DNA of 64,000 bases from Mycobacterium sp. E787 (lineage in GTDB: Bacteria > Actinomycetota > Actinomycetes > Mycobacteriales > Mycobacteriaceae): positions 62,001 through 126,000 of the forward strand of contig NZ_LZKL01000064.1 of NCBI RefSeq assembly GCF_001668725.1, in the 5' to 3' direction. The translations under genes were made by a program, and so were the position numbers. This document shows positions 30,080 to 39,246 of the stretch, piece by piece. Numbering within the stretch: the stretch's first letter is position 1; each line of letters starts with the position of its first letter. The notes under the pieces are model-generated. The model saw only the letters and a list, made by a program, of their open reading frames with translations, did not search any database and had not been told where the DNA came from.

Positions 30080-30898
30080 TTCCACGCACACGGCGACGGC
30101 GCCGGTGCCGACGTGCAGCGCGAGCACCGGACCCAGCGGGGTGATGATCGCCGGCTCACACGCCGGTAACCGCTCCGCCAGCGCCGCCGCGACCTCCTTC
30201 GCGCCGTCCGGATTGGCGACATGGTGCACCGCCAGGGCGGCGGCGCCGTCGCCGACGAGCTCGCAGACCCGGTCGATCATCGCCGACGTCGCGTGGGTGA
30301 CGGTGCGAACACGTTGGGCCAGAACGAGTTTCCCGTCATCGATGCGCAGCAGCGGCTTGAGCGCCAGGGCGGTGCCGAGCCACGCCTTGGCCCCACCGAT
30401 CCGCCCGCTGCGACGCAGGTTGTCCAGCCGGTGGACCACCACGAAGGCGTGCCCACGCGACACGGCGGACGTCGCGGCGCCGGCGACCGCCTCCAGGCCG
30501 CCGCCCGCGGCCGCCGCGCGGGCGGCGGCCAGCGCGACGAAACCGGTGCCCATCGCCGCCGAGCGCGAGTCGACGACGCGCACTTTCGGGTCGAGGTCGG
30601 CGGCCGTCCGCTGGCCGGCGCCACAGGTGCCCGACAGCGCCGAGGAGATGTGCACCGCCACCACACCGTCGCCCGCGCTGTCGGCCAGCGCCTGCTGGTA
30701 GGCGTTGGCCAATTCCGCGGGGGTGGCCGCCGCGGTGGTGGCGTGCTGCTTGTAGATGTCCTCGGGGACGTCGTCGATGCCGTCGCGCAGATCGCGACCG
30801 TCGAGCAGGATGTGCAGCGGAACCACTCGTATCGACCACTTTTCGAGCAGGTCGGCGGGCAAGCGCGCCGACGCGTCGGTCACCACCACGACGGACAT
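30062..30898 (-). CDS. DegV-family fatty-acid-binding protein
   Basis: 278 aa, DegV family (corresponds to Rv2417c). The lipid-headgroup contacts of the family are recognisable as TDASARLP at the N-terminus and SSALSGT near residue 85. In other bacteria such proteins bind a fatty acid and hand it to a fatty acid kinase; no kinase gene is visible here. It is downstream of octT with a 4-base gap in the leftward nadD-rsfS-gpgP-octT-degV group. Its stop lies inside the convergent mmpL gene (18-base overlap). Confidence 0.88.
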   Translation of the reverse strand: MSVVVVTDASARLPADLLEKWSIRVVPLHILLDGRDLRDGIDDVPEDIYKQHATTAAATPAELANAYQQALADSAGDGVVAVHISSALSGTCGAGQRTAADLDPKVRVVDSRSAAMGTGFVALAAARAAAAGGGLEAVAGAATSAVSRGHAFVVVHRLDNLRRSGRIGGAKAWLGTALALKPLLRIDDGKLVLAQRVRTVTHATSAMIDRVCELVGDGAAALAVHHVANPDGAKEVAAALAERLPACEPAIITPLGPVLALHVGTGAVAVCVELAPGG

Positions 30899-30902
30899 GG
30901 CG

Positions 30903-31670
30903 CTACCCGCGAGGCTTCTCGTTCGATACTTCAGCTTTCTGCAATGCTCCGGCCAGCGCCTTGAGCATCAGCTCGGCGACCGCCTGGTGTGCTTCGAAAT
31001 TCCAATGGATGCCGTCGGGATTGCCGCGGCCGCTCATGACGTGTTCTGCCACAGCGGCTTTGAGATCGACCAGCGGGATATCGTGTCGCTCCGCCCATTC
31101 GGTGATCGCGGCCACCGTCCCGGGCCGGCCGTGATGCGCCTTGCCGTAGGTCTCGGCGATGTGCACCGACGGCAGCGACGCCACGATCGGGATCCCTGGG
31201 CGATTGAAATCGATTGCACCGCGGGTCTGTTCGAGGTATTCGGCGCTCAGGTGCGGCGGCAAGGCCGGCCTCGCCACCGGCGAAAGCCGAGGCTGCAGCC
31301 AGGCGTAGCCATCGCGGGCCCAGCGGCGCAGCCACGGCGGCCGCACATAGCGGATCAGTTCGCGCAACGCGGTCGGCAATACCGACGGCAGCGAATCCAT
31401 CCCGCCGGTGGCGAAGATCACCGCGCCCGCCCTGGGCAGCGCCGCCCACGCCCGCGGGTCCTGGGTCGCCGCCCACCAGATGTCACGGCAGGTCCAGCCG
31501 ATGCGGCCGATCAGCTCGACATCCCAGTCCAGTTGTGCGGCAACGATATTGGGCCAGATGCGCGGATCGTCGGCGGGCAGCCCGCCGGTGGGCCCGTAGT
31601 AGGCCAGTGAGTCGGCGAACACCAGCAGGGTGGGCCGGGACCCGCGCTCGGGGGAAGGCTCAGAGGACAT
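30903..31670 (-). CDS. octT: Diglucosylglycerate octanoyltransferase
   Basis: 255 aa from ATG 31670, which lies inside the end of gpgP (11-base overlap). SGNH/GDSL-hydrolase-like fold: block [10 protein letters not shown], the middle GGMDSLP and the C-terminal DGIHWN carrying the catalytic Asp and His. It corresponds to Rv2418c, which octanoylates diglucosylglycerate, an early step of methylglucose lipopolysaccharide (MGLP) synthesis in the cytoplasm. Its neighbour gpgP acts one step earlier in the same pathway. The longer frame to 31724 is rejected because it runs into gpgP. Confidence 0.9.
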   Translation of the reverse strand: MSSEPSPERGSRPTLLVFADSLAYYGPTGGLPADDPRIWPNIVAAQLDWDVELIGRIGWTCRDIWWAATQDPRAWAALPRAGAVIFATGGMDSLPSVLPTALRELIRYVRPPWLRRWARDGYAWLQPRLSPVARPALPPHLSAEYLEQTRGAIDFNRPGIPIVASLPSVHIAETYGKAHHGRPGTVAAITEWAERHDIPLVDLKAAVAEHVMSGRGNPDGIHWNFEAHQAVAELMLKALAGALQKAEVSNEKPRG

Positions 31671-32340
31671 CGTTGGACACCTGCGCCGAAGCGTTCCATA
31701 CATCCAGACGCCAGCGGATGGCATCGAAATCGGCGCCGGCCCCCCAATCCTCGGAGTGGCCGGACAGCTGCACCCAGCTCGCGTTGCCCATGCCGCCCAG
31801 AATCGGCCAGTTGGCGACGGGAAGCCGCAGCAGCGCGGCCGACAGGGCGGCGATCAGCCCCCCGTGAGCGACCAGCACCACCGGCCGATCCGGGTGGTTC
31901 GGGTCGCCCCACTCCGACTCCCCCGAGACCAGTTCGGCGACCAACGGCAGGCTGCGGGCGGCCACGTCGACCCTGCTCTCCCCGCCGTGCGGCGCCCTCG
32001 TCGCGTCCTCCCGCCAGGCCAGTCGGGCACCCGGGGCCTCGACGTCGATCTGCCCGTGCGTCAGGCCCTGCCAATCGCCGAGATGGGTTTCGCGCAGCCG
32101 GTCGTCCACCCAGACCTTCAGCCCGGTGCGCTCCCCCAGCCTGATCGCGGTGTCGTAGGCGCGCCGCAGGTCCGACGAAACGATCAGCAGCGGCTGCAGC
32201 TTGCCCAGCACCTCGGCGGCGGCCACCGCCTGCGCGCGGCCCAGGTCGCTGAGCTCGGTGTCCAGCTGGCCCTGCATCCGGCTCCCGAGATTGAAATCGG
32301 TCTGCCCGTGCCGCAACATCACCAGCCGTCTGATTCTCAT
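31660..32340 (-). CDS. gpgP: Glucosyl-3-phosphoglycerate phosphatase
   Basis: 226 aa histidine-phosphatase superfamily protein. The phosphohistidine motif LRHGQT is at residues 9-14 and the second catalytic histidine is in VAHGGLIAA. It corresponds to Rv2419c (GpgP), which removes phosphate from glucosyl-3-phosphoglycerate to give glucosylglycerate for MGLP assembly. It lies 7 bases after rsfS and overlaps octT, so it belongs to one leftward operon. Older annotations call this family phosphoglycerate mutase. Confidence 0.9.
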   Translation of the reverse strand: MRIRRLVMLRHGQTDFNLGSRMQGQLDTELSDLGRAQAVAAAEVLGKLQPLLIVSSDLRRAYDTAIRLGERTGLKVWVDDRLRETHLGDWQGLTHGQIDVEAPGARLAWREDATRAPHGGESRVDVAARSLPLVAELVSGESEWGDPNHPDRPVVLVAHGGLIAALSAALLRLPVANWPILGGMGNASWVQLSGHSEDWGAGADFDAIRWRLDVWNASAQVSNDVL

Positions 32341-32347
32341 TGCGCCC

Positions 32348-32746
32348 TCACTGCGCGCTCGCCGACTCGTCGGGGCCCCGGTCGGCCTCGTCCAGGTCCA
32401 CCGGCACCACCGGGCAATCGCCCCACAGCCGGTCCAGGGCGTAGAAGTTGCGATCGTCCTGATGCTGGATGTGCACGACGATGTCGCGGTAGTCCAACAG
32501 CGTCCAGCGCCCCTCCCGGGCGCCTTCGCGGCGCGCCGGGCGGTAGCCCGCCTTGCGCATCTTCTCCTCGACCTCGTCGACGATCGCGTTGACCTGCCGT
32601 TCGTTGGACGCCGAGGCGATGACGAAGCAGTCCGTGATCACCAACTGGCCCGACACGTCGATGACCAGCACGTCGTCGGCCAGCTTCGAGGCGGCAGCGC
32701 TGGCGGCCACGGTCGCCATGTCGATCGCTTCCCGGGTGGCGGTCAC
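32348..32746 (-). CDS. rsfS: Ribosome silencing factor RsfS
   Basis: 132 aa from GTG 32746, overlapping the nadD stop as GTGA. RsfS/Iojap family: the core [24 protein letters not shown] and [13 protein letters not shown] are typical. It binds ribosomal protein uL14 and blocks 30S-50S joining when nutrients are low. It corresponds to Rv2420c. It has a slightly long acidic C-terminal tail after the conserved domain. The longer open frame to 33250 is a nadD-overlapping extension. Confidence 0.93.
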   Translation of the reverse strand: MTATREAIDMATVAASAAASKLADDVLVIDVSGQLVITDCFVIASASNERQVNAIVDEVEEKMRKAGYRPARREGAREGRWTLLDYRDIVVHIQHQDDRNFYALDRLWGDCPVVPVDLDEADRGPDESASAQ

Positions 32747-33387
32747 GTGTCGTTCCCGGCGGCCAGGGTGGTTTGGCGCGTGCGGTACAGCCGGCGCTTG
32801 GAGACGTACTGCACCACACCGTCGGGCATCAGGTACCACAGCGGGCGGCCGTCCTCGGCCCGGGCGCGGCAGTCGGTCGACGAGATCGCCAGCGCCGGGA
32901 TTTCGACCAGGCTCAGCGCGTCCTCGGTCAGTTCGCCGAGCACGCCGGTGATGTGTTCGCGCCGCAGGTCGTAGCCGGGCCGGCTGACGCCGACGAAGCG
33001 CGCCAGCCCGAACAGCTCTTCCCAGCCCTGCCACGACAGGATGGATTCCAGGGCGTCGGCGCCGGTGATGAAATACAGCTGCGATTCCGGGTTGAGGGCG
33101 TGCAGATCCCGCAGGGTGTCCCGGGTGTAGGTGGGACCGCCGCGGTCGATGTCGACCCGGCTGACCGAGAACCGGGGATTGGACGCGGTCGCGATCACCG
33201 TCATCAGATACCGGTCCTCGGCGGCGGAGACGTGCCGGCTCTTCTGCCACGGCTGGCCGCTGGGCACGAACACCACTTCGTCGAGGTCGAACAGGTCGGC
33301 GACCTCACTCGCGGCAACCAGGTGGCCGTAATGGATGGGGTCGAACGTCCCACCCATCACCCCGAGCCTGCGAAGCTGCGTTTGCAC
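32743..33387 (-). CDS. nadD: Nicotinate-nucleotide adenylyltransferase
   Basis: 214 aa from GTG 33387 ([17 protein letters not shown]), which matches the usual mycobacterial length; the upstream extension to 33468 has no family similarity. The nucleotidyltransferase motif [11 protein letters not shown] and the C-terminal ISSTDCR are intact. It makes nicotinate adenine dinucleotide from nicotinate mononucleotide and ATP, the step before NadE (50016-52082). It corresponds to Rv2421c and heads the leftward operon with rsfS, gpgP, octT and degV. Confidence 0.93.
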   Translation of the reverse strand: MQTQLRRLGVMGGTFDPIHYGHLVAASEVADLFDLDEVVFVPSGQPWQKSRHVSAAEDRYLMTVIATASNPRFSVSRVDIDRGGPTYTRDTLRDLHALNPESQLYFITGADALESILSWQGWEELFGLARFVGVSRPGYDLRREHITGVLGELTEDALSLVEIPALAISSTDCRARAEDGRPLWYLMPDGVVQYVSKRRLYRTRQTTLAAGNDT

Positions 33388-33458
33388 GATGTGCCAGCTT
33401 ACTTGAGCGTTCGAGTCCGGCTCGGATGACGTCAGCCGGACAATGGTAATCTCTGGGC

Positions 33459-33692
33459 ATGCGCGCAACCATCGATAAGGCAGGTAGATTGGTTATCCCC
33501 AAGGTGCTGCGCGACCATCTCGGGCTGCAACCCGGCGAAGTGGAGGTGACGGCCGACGGCGCCGGTCTGCGCGTCGAGCCGCTGGCCGATGGCCCCCTGG
33601 AAGAGCGAGACGGGCGTCTTGTCATACCCGCGGGCGGCGTCGACATCGACGACGCCCTCGTGCAGGCATTGCGCGATGCCGACCAGCGCTAG
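33459..33692 (+). CDS. vapB: AbrB/MazE-type antitoxin (VapB-like)
   Basis: 77 aa. The N-terminal swapped-hairpin motif [21 protein letters not shown] is the AbrB-type DNA-binding domain; the C-terminal part, about residues 45-77, would wrap the toxin. A -10-like GGTAATCT lies about 9-16 bases before the ATG, so the message is nearly leaderless. It overlaps the toxin gene by 17 bases, the usual type II arrangement, and likely represses its own promoter together with the toxin. The pair sits where M. tuberculosis has Rv2422-Rv2424c, between nadD and the Rv2425c homologue. Confidence 0.87.
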   Translation: MRATIDKAGRLVIPKVLRDHLGLQPGEVEVTADGAGLRVEPLADGPLEERDGRLVIPAGGVDIDDALVQALRDADQR

Positions 33693-34104
33693 CACCACCG
33701 CGGTGCTCGTCGACACCAGCGTCGCCGTCGCCCTGGTGGTCGCGGACCACGAACATCACGAGGACACCTTCCAGGCGCTGCGCGGCCGCGCCCTCGGTCT
33801 GGCCGGCCACGCCGCATTCGAGACCTTCTCCGTGCTCACCCGGTTACCGCCCCCGGCGCGGCGGACCCCCGCGACGGTCACGCAGCTGCTGACCCGAACG
33901 TTCCCCGAGACGAGGTTCCTCGGGGCTCGCGCCGCCGCAGCGCTGCTCGCGGCGCTCGGATCAGCCGGGATCGCCGGCGGCTCGGTTTACGACGGGCTTG
34001 TCGGCGCGGCCGCCAACGAGCACCGGCTCACACTCGTGACCCGCGACCGGCGGGCACTCGAGATCTATCGCCGGCTCCAAGTCGAGGTCGAGCTACTGGC
34101 CTGA
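33676..34104 (+). CDS. vapC: PIN-domain ribonuclease toxin (VapC-like)
   Basis: 142 aa from ATG 33676, within the end of the antitoxin gene. The PIN-domain acidic residues are all visible: Asp in VLVDTSVAVAL, Glu in AAFETFSVLTRL, Asp in GGSVYDGLVGAAA and Asp in LVTRDRRALEIY. It should therefore be an active Mg-dependent RNase that cleaves structured RNA such as tRNA, held inactive by the antitoxin. The target is not predictable. It is convergent with the VWA gene, with a 22-base gap. Confidence 0.87.
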   Translation: MPTSASTTAVLVDTSVAVALVVADHEHHEDTFQALRGRALGLAGHAAFETFSVLTRLPPPARRTPATVTQLLTRTFPETRFLGARAAAALLAALGSAGIAGGSVYDGLVGAAANEHRLTLVTRDRRALEIYRRLQVEVELLA

Positions 34105-34126
34105 CGCGGCGCCGCTGGCGTGCACC

Positions 34127-35569
34127 TCACACGGGCAGCAGCTGGTCGATCACCGCGGCCAACTGCTTGGCGGACCGGCATTCGTGCATCGTGATGACCT
34201 CTTGGTAGCGCGGCACCGCCGAGTCGCCGCTGCCCCACAGGTGCCTGGGTTCGGGGTTGAGCCAGTGCGCGTGCCGGCTCGCGGTCACCATGTGCGCCAG
34301 CAGCTCGGTCTCGGGATTGCGGTAGTTGGTGCGGCCGTCGCCGAGCACCAGCAACGAGGCGCGCGGCGACAGCACGTTGGGGAACGCCTGCGCGAACGAC
34401 GCGAACGCGTTGCCGTAGTCGGAATGCCCGTCGCGGCTGTACACCCCGGCCTCCCGGGTGATCCGCTGGATCGCCACGGCCAGGTCGGCCTCGGGCCCGA
34501 ACATGTGGGTCACCTCGTCGGTGGTGTCGATGAAGGCGAACACGCGGACCCGCGAGAACTGTTGGCGCAGCGCGTGCACCAGCAACAGGGTGAAGTGGCT
34601 GAACCCCGCGACCGACCCCGAGACGTCGCAGAGCACCACCAGTTCCGGGCGCGCCGGGCGGGGCTTGGCCAGCACCACGTCGATCGGCACCCCGCCGGTG
34701 GACATCGATTTGCGCAGCGTCTTGCGCAGGTCGATCACCCCGGCGCGCGAGCGTCGCCGGCGGGCCGCCAGCCGGGTCGCCAGGGTGCGGGCCAGCGGCG
34801 CCACCACCCGTTGCATCTGGCGGAGTTGTTCGCCCGAAGCGCGCAGGAACTCGACGTTCTCGGAAAGCTGTGGGATGCCGTACATCTGGACGTGGTCGCG
34901 GCCGAGCTGTTCGGCGGTGCGGCGTTTGGTCTCGGCGTCGACCATCTTGCGCAGCTGCGTGATCCGCTGCGCGGCAAGGGCTTTGGCGATCTGCTCCTGG
35001 CTGGGGGTGGGCTCGTCGCCGTACGGGGCGAGCAGGCCCGCCAGCAGCTTGCCCTCCAGTTCGTCCAGCGCCATCGCCTTGAGCGCCTGATACGACGAGA
35101 ACGACGGGCCGCGGCTGGAGCTGTACTTGCCGTAGGCCTCCACGATCCGCGCGACCATCGCCACCAGGCGCTCGTCCATGTCCGCGAGGTCGGGGTTCTC
35201 GTTGAGCAGGTCCAGCAGCATCTGGCGCATCGCTTCGACGTCATCGGCGGGCAAGGAGTCGTCCTGCGCCCCGCCGGCGTCCTCGTCGGTCACGACGGCG
35301 CGGGCGCCCAACGCCGCGGGGAACCACAGGTCGAACATCGCGTCATAGGTGTCGCGATGATCGGGGCGGCGCAACACCGCGCAGGCGATGCCCTCGCGCA
35401 GCACCTCGCGATCGGACAGGCCGAGGGTGGCCATCACCCGGCCGGCGTCCACGGTCTCCGACGGCCCCACCGAAATCCCGGCCCCGCGAAGGGCTTCCAC
35501 GAACCCGACCAGGTGGCCCGGCAGCCCGTGCGGGGCCAGCGGGCGGGTGGGGCGGATGCGGCGGGCCAC
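34127..35569 (-). CDS. VWA-domain protein partnered with MoxR ATPase (Rv2425c-like)
   Basis: 480 aa from GTG 35569, whose first base is the last base of the moxR stop. The N-terminal two-thirds is a charged helical domain; the C-terminal third is a von Willebrand A-like (CoxE-type) domain with the metal-site motif VVLCDVSGSVAGFS. It corresponds to Rv2425c. MoxR AAA ATPase plus VWA pairs act as chaperones in metal-cofactor or complex assembly, as in CO dehydrogenase CoxD/CoxE. The client is unknown; nothing nearby suggests one. Confidence 0.88.
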   Translation of the reverse strand: MARRIRPTRPLAPHGLPGHLVGFVEALRGAGISVGPSETVDAGRVMATLGLSDREVLREGIACAVLRRPDHRDTYDAMFDLWFPAALGARAVVTDEDAGGAQDDSLPADDVEAMRQMLLDLLNENPDLADMDERLVAMVARIVEAYGKYSSSRGPSFSSYQALKAMALDELEGKLLAGLLAPYGDEPTPSQEQIAKALAAQRITQLRKMVDAETKRRTAEQLGRDHVQMYGIPQLSENVEFLRASGEQLRQMQRVVAPLARTLATRLAARRRRSRAGVIDLRKTLRKSMSTGGVPIDVVLAKPRPARPELVVLCDVSGSVAGFSHFTLLLVHALRQQFSRVRVFAFIDTTDEVTHMFGPEADLAVAIQRITREAGVYSRDGHSDYGNAFASFAQAFPNVLSPRASLLVLGDGRTNYRNPETELLAHMVTASRHAHWLNPEPRHLWGSGDSAVPRYQEVITMHECRSAKQLAAVIDQLLPV

Positions 35570-36444
35570 TAATTGAGCCTCAGTTCCCCGGACGCGCGCT
35601 GCTGATCGGACTGGTGCTTGAGGACCACGCCCAGCGTGGCGGCGACGACCGCGTCGTCGATCGTGTCCAGGCCCAGCGCGAGCAGCGTGCGGCCCCAGTC
35701 GATCGTCTCGGCGATGGACGGCACCTTCTTCAGTTGCATCCCGCGCAGCACGCCGATGATGCGCACCAATTCCTCGGCCAGGTGCGCCGGCAGCTCGGGG
35801 ACGCGCGACAGCAGGATGCGCCGCTCCAGGTCGGGGCTGGGGAAGTCGATGTGCAGGAAGAGGCACCGCCGCTTGAGCGCCTCGGACAGTTCGCGGGTGG
35901 CGTTGGACGTCAGCAAGACGAACGGGGTCCGCTCCGCGGTGATGGTGCCCAGCTCCGGGACGGTCACTGCGAAGTCGGACAGCACCTCGAGCAGCAGGCC
36001 CTCGATCTCGATGTCGGCCTTGTCGGTTTCATCGATGAGCAGCACCGTGGGCTCGGTGCGCCGGATCGCGGTCAGCAGCGGCCGCTGCAGCAGGAATTCC
36101 TCGCTGAACACGTCGTCCTTGGTCTGATCCCAGTCCCCGGAGCCGGCCTGGATACGCAAAATCTGCTTGGCGTGGTTCCACTCGTACAGCGCGCGCGCCT
36201 CGTCGACGCCCTCGTAGCACTGCAGGCGCACCAGCCCGGAGCCGGTGGCCTGCGCCACGGCGCGGGCCAGCTCGGTCTTGCCGACGCCGGCGGGCCCCTC
36301 CACCAGCAGCGGCTTGCCGAGCCGGTCGGCCAGGAACACCGCCGTCGCGGTGGCGGTGTCGGGCAGATAACCGGTGTCGGCCAACCGCCGCGAGACATCG
36401 TCGATGTCGGCGAACAGCGGCGCCGGCCGGGCGGGCACACTCAC
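35569..36444 (-). CDS. moxR: MoxR-family AAA+ ATPase
   Basis: 291 aa. Walker A GPAGVGKTE near residue 50, Walker B VLLIDETDKAD near residue 145, sensor region LLTSNATRELSEALKRRCLF. This is the MoxR branch of AAA+ proteins and corresponds to Rv2426c. It is translationally coupled to the downstream VWA gene by a 1-base overlap. It is separated from proA upstream by 36 bases and may share its transcript. Confidence 0.92.
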   Translation of the reverse strand: MSVPARPAPLFADIDDVSRRLADTGYLPDTATATAVFLADRLGKPLLVEGPAGVGKTELARAVAQATGSGLVRLQCYEGVDEARALYEWNHAKQILRIQAGSGDWDQTKDDVFSEEFLLQRPLLTAIRRTEPTVLLIDETDKADIEIEGLLLEVLSDFAVTVPELGTITAERTPFVLLTSNATRELSEALKRRCLFLHIDFPSPDLERRILLSRVPELPAHLAEELVRIIGVLRGMQLKKVPSIAETIDWGRTLLALGLDTIDDAVVAATLGVVLKHQSDQQRASGELRLN

Positions 36445-36480
36445 AATCTCAGTTCTCCTCGAGCCTTGGTTCGGAAGGCG

Positions 36481-37728
36481 TTACGCCGGGCGGATCTGCC
36501 CGTCTCCCCACGCGATCCACTTGGTGGAGGTCAGTTCCGGCAATCCCATCGGGCCGCGCGCGTGCAGCTTCTGCGTGGAGATGCCGATCTCGGCGCCGAA
36601 ACCGAACTGCTCGCCGTCGGTGAACGCCGTCGACGCGTTGACCATCACCGCGGCGGAGTCGACGCCGTCGGTAAAGCGTTGGGCCGCAGCCATGTTCGTG
36701 GTCACAATGGCTTCGGTGTGTCCGGTGCCGTACTCGTTGATGTGCGCGATCGCGGCGTCGACGCCGTCGACCACCGCCACCGCGATGTCCATCGACAGGT
36801 ATTCGCGGCGCAGGTCTTCCTCACCCGCGTCCAGATGCACCGTCACCCCGGCGTCTTCCAGCGCGCCGACCAGCCGGGGCATCGCGGCACCTGCGATCGC
36901 GGCGTCGACCAGCAGCGTCTCGGCGGCGTTGCAGACGCTGGGCCGCCGGGTCTTGGAGTTCAGCAGGATCCGTTCCGCCACGTCGAGGTCGGCGGCCTCG
37001 TGGACGTATACGTGACAGTTGCCGACACCGGTCTCGATGGTGGGCACCCGGGCGTCGCGGACGACCGCGTCGATCAGGCTCGCTCCCCCGCGCGGGATCA
37101 CCACGTCGACCAGCCCCCGCGCCTGGATCAGGTGGGTGACCGTGGATCGATCGGCGGCCGACAGCAACTGAACCGCGTCGGCGGGCAGATCCTCACCGAT
37201 CAGCGACGCGCGCAACACGTCGACGAGGGCCTGATTGGACTTCGCCGCCGACGAGCTGCCGCGCAGCAGCACCGCGTTGCCGGACTTGAGCGCCAGGCCG
37301 AAGGCGTCGACGGTGACGTTGGGCCGGCCCTCGTAAATCATGCCGACGACGCCGAGCGGTACCCGTTGCTGGCGCAGATGCAGGCCGTTGGGCAGCGTGT
37401 AACCGCGTAGCACCTCCCCGACCGGGTCGGGCAAACCGGCGACCTGCCGCAGGCCGGCCGCGATCCCGTCGACCCGCTGGTGGTCCAGCGCCAACCGGTC
37501 GAGCATCGCGGTCGCGGTGCCCGCGGCCCGGGCGGCCTCGAGGTCCTCGGCGTTGGCCGCCAGGATCCGATCGGTGTGGGCGCATATCGCGGCGGCCGCC
37601 GACTGCAAAGCGGCGTCCTTGGCAACCGTCGGCAACAACGCCAGCGCGCGGGCCGCGACCCGGGCACGGCGAGCGGCGTCGTGGACATCCCGGCGCAAGT
37701 CAGGACGCGAGGGAGCTTGCAGACTCAT
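36481..37728 (-). CDS. proA: Gamma-glutamyl phosphate reductase
   Basis: 415 aa, full length. Aldehyde-dehydrogenase-like fold; the catalytic cysteine is Cys266 in [12 protein letters not shown]. It reduces gamma-glutamyl phosphate to glutamate semialdehyde with NADPH, the second step of proline synthesis. ProB, the first enzyme, is 19 kb away at 56646-57749, as in M. tuberculosis (Rv2427c and Rv2439c). The genes that lie beyond proA in M. tuberculosis (ahpC, ahpD, PE25-PPE41) are absent; mscS follows directly. Confidence 0.95.
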   Translation of the reverse strand: MSLQAPSRPDLRRDVHDAARRARVAARALALLPTVAKDAALQSAAAAICAHTDRILAANAEDLEAARAAGTATAMLDRLALDHQRVDGIAAGLRQVAGLPDPVGEVLRGYTLPNGLHLRQQRVPLGVVGMIYEGRPNVTVDAFGLALKSGNAVLLRGSSSAAKSNQALVDVLRASLIGEDLPADAVQLLSAADRSTVTHLIQARGLVDVVIPRGGASLIDAVVRDARVPTIETGVGNCHVYVHEAADLDVAERILLNSKTRRPSVCNAAETLLVDAAIAGAAMPRLVGALEDAGVTVHLDAGEEDLRREYLSMDIAVAVVDGVDAAIAHINEYGTGHTEAIVTTNMAAAQRFTDGVDSAAVMVNASTAFTDGEQFGFGAEIGISTQKLHARGPMGLPELTSTKWIAWGDGQIRPA

Positions 37729-37779
37729 TGAACCAGGGTATCGGGCCTGCGCCGGCGAAGTCAGGCGACCCGGAGGTCC

Positions 37780-37826
37780 GATGGTGTCGACCCGCTTCGC
37801 CCGGCTACGCCGCGCTTGCGATCGCC
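37780..37826. repeat. Dispersed intergenic repeat copy, related to the comEC-end repeat
   Basis: This 47-bp segment matches the units at 231-285 and 286-340 with a few differences; the shared core reads CGCCCGGCTACGCCGCGCT. It lies in the 111-base gap between proA and the 3' end of the mscS gene. Like the first copies it is just downstream of a leftward gene. Confidence 0.7.
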
Positions 37827-37839
37827 CCTCGCGCCCGCC

Positions 37840-39246
37840 TCAGCCCACCCGTTCCCCGCGCCGCGCCTGACGCACCTTGTTCTGCCGCTCGTCGAGGATG
37901 TGGCCGAAGTTCTGCAGCAGCAGCGGTTCACGCGTCACCAGGTGCTCGATGTGCTCCCGGTCGATCTCCAGCGCGGTGACCTCCTCGAGCGCGTACGCGC
38001 TCGCCATGTTCGGTTGCCGAGTCAGCGCGGTCAGCCCCAGGAACGAGCCCTCGACCAGCGTGCTGATCGGCACGATCGAGCCGTCGTCGGCCATCGCCGT
38101 CAGCTGCACGCGCCCGGCGACCAAGAAGGTCATCCCGCGCGGCACCTGACCGGCGTACTCCACCGTTTCGTCGGCGCCGTAGCGGACGAGTTGCGCGCTC
38201 GCCTGCAGCGACCGCTGCTCGTCGGCGTTGAGCCGCAACGCCGGAGCCACCACGGTGCGCAACGCCTTCTCCACCCGTTCGGGGGTCGAGTAGTCGTCGT
38301 CGCAGTTGTCCAGGTGCAGGCCGTCCCGTCGCGCCGCGTACCAGACCCAGCGCAGGAAAGTCGACTTCGCGGCGCCGTCGTCCGCGGGTGAGCTCAGCCC
38401 GAACGAGGTGCGGTATTCGCCGGCGCCCACCGGTACCGAACGGGGCACGCCGTCGGGCGTGAGCTGCGGCAGCCCGAGGGCGACGCGCGACAGCATGGCG
38501 CACACCCGGTCGGGCGCGTCTGCGGGCGCGAACGTCGTCGTGATCGCCAGTTTGTGCGTACCGGCCGGACGGCTGAGATTGGTGAACGCCGTGGTGGCCA
38601 GCACGGAGTTGGGCGTCACCCGCATCCCGCTGCCGGTGTCGATGTGCACCGCCCGCCAGTTCACTTCGACGACGCGCCCGCGTGCGGTCCCGGTGTCCAG
38701 CCAGTCGTTGATCCGGAACGGTTGCTCGAACAACATGAACAGGCCGGACACGATCTGACCGACGGAGTTCTGCAACATCAGTCCGATGACGACCGAGGTG
38801 ATGCCCAGCGCGGTGAACAATCCACCGACCCGGACACCCCAGATGTAGGACAGGATCACGACCAGCCCCACGCCGATCACCGCGAAGCGGGCGACGTCCA
38901 AAAAGATGGTGGGCAGGCGCGAGCGCCAGCTGTCTTCGGGCGCGCTCTCGAACACGGCGACGTTGAACCCCGACAGCACCAGCACCAGCACCAAAAAGCC
39001 GAACACCGTGGTGAGCAGCCGCACCGGGACCTCCCCGGCCGGGACCTGGGATGCCTTGACGAGCAGCAGCAAGAGCGCGGCGAGCGGCAGCAGGTAGTTG
39101 CGCACCAGGCCGACCTGCTTGGCCAGGCGGCTGTTCCTGCGGACGAGCGCGTGGTGCAGCTCGGTGAGAAAAATCAGCCCGACGGGAAATCCGATCGCGA
39201 TGCCGATCGCCCAGTAGAACCACGAGGAGTTCCACGCGTTCATCAT
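37840..39246 (-). CDS. MscS-type mechanosensitive channel with C-terminal cyclic-nucleotide-binding domain
   Basis: 468 aa. Four to five hydrophobic segments lie in residues 1-150. The MscS pore and beta domain follow, with ITSVVIGLMLQNSVGQIVSGLF and INDWLDTGTARGRVVEVNWRAVHI at about 150-215. The C-terminal 130 residues form a cNMP-binding domain (VPRGMTFLVAGRVQLTA). It corresponds to Rv2434c. The ATG at 39246 overlaps the stop of the upstream cyclase gene (ATGA), so channel and cyclase are made together. The obvious model is a nucleotide-modulated osmotic channel. The cNMP pocket lacks a clear textbook phosphate-binding cassette Arg in what I can read, so ligand binding is uncertain. Confidence 0.88.
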   Translation of the reverse strand: MMNAWNSSWFYWAIGIAIGFPVGLIFLTELHHALVRRNSRLAKQVGLVRNYLLPLAALLLLLVKASQVPAGEVPVRLLTTVFGFLVLVLVLSGFNVAVFESAPEDSWRSRLPTIFLDVARFAVIGVGLVVILSYIWGVRVGGLFTALGITSVVIGLMLQNSVGQIVSGLFMLFEQPFRINDWLDTGTARGRVVEVNWRAVHIDTGSGMRVTPNSVLATTAFTNLSRPAGTHKLAITTTFAPADAPDRVCAMLSRVALGLPQLTPDGVPRSVPVGAGEYRTSFGLSSPADDGAAKSTFLRWVWYAARRDGLHLDNCDDDYSTPERVEKALRTVVAPALRLNADEQRSLQASAQLVRYGADETVEYAGQVPRGMTFLVAGRVQLTAMADDGSIVPISTLVEGSFLGLTALTRQPNMASAYALEEVTALEIDREHIEHLVTREPLLLQNFGHILDERQNKVRQARRGERVG

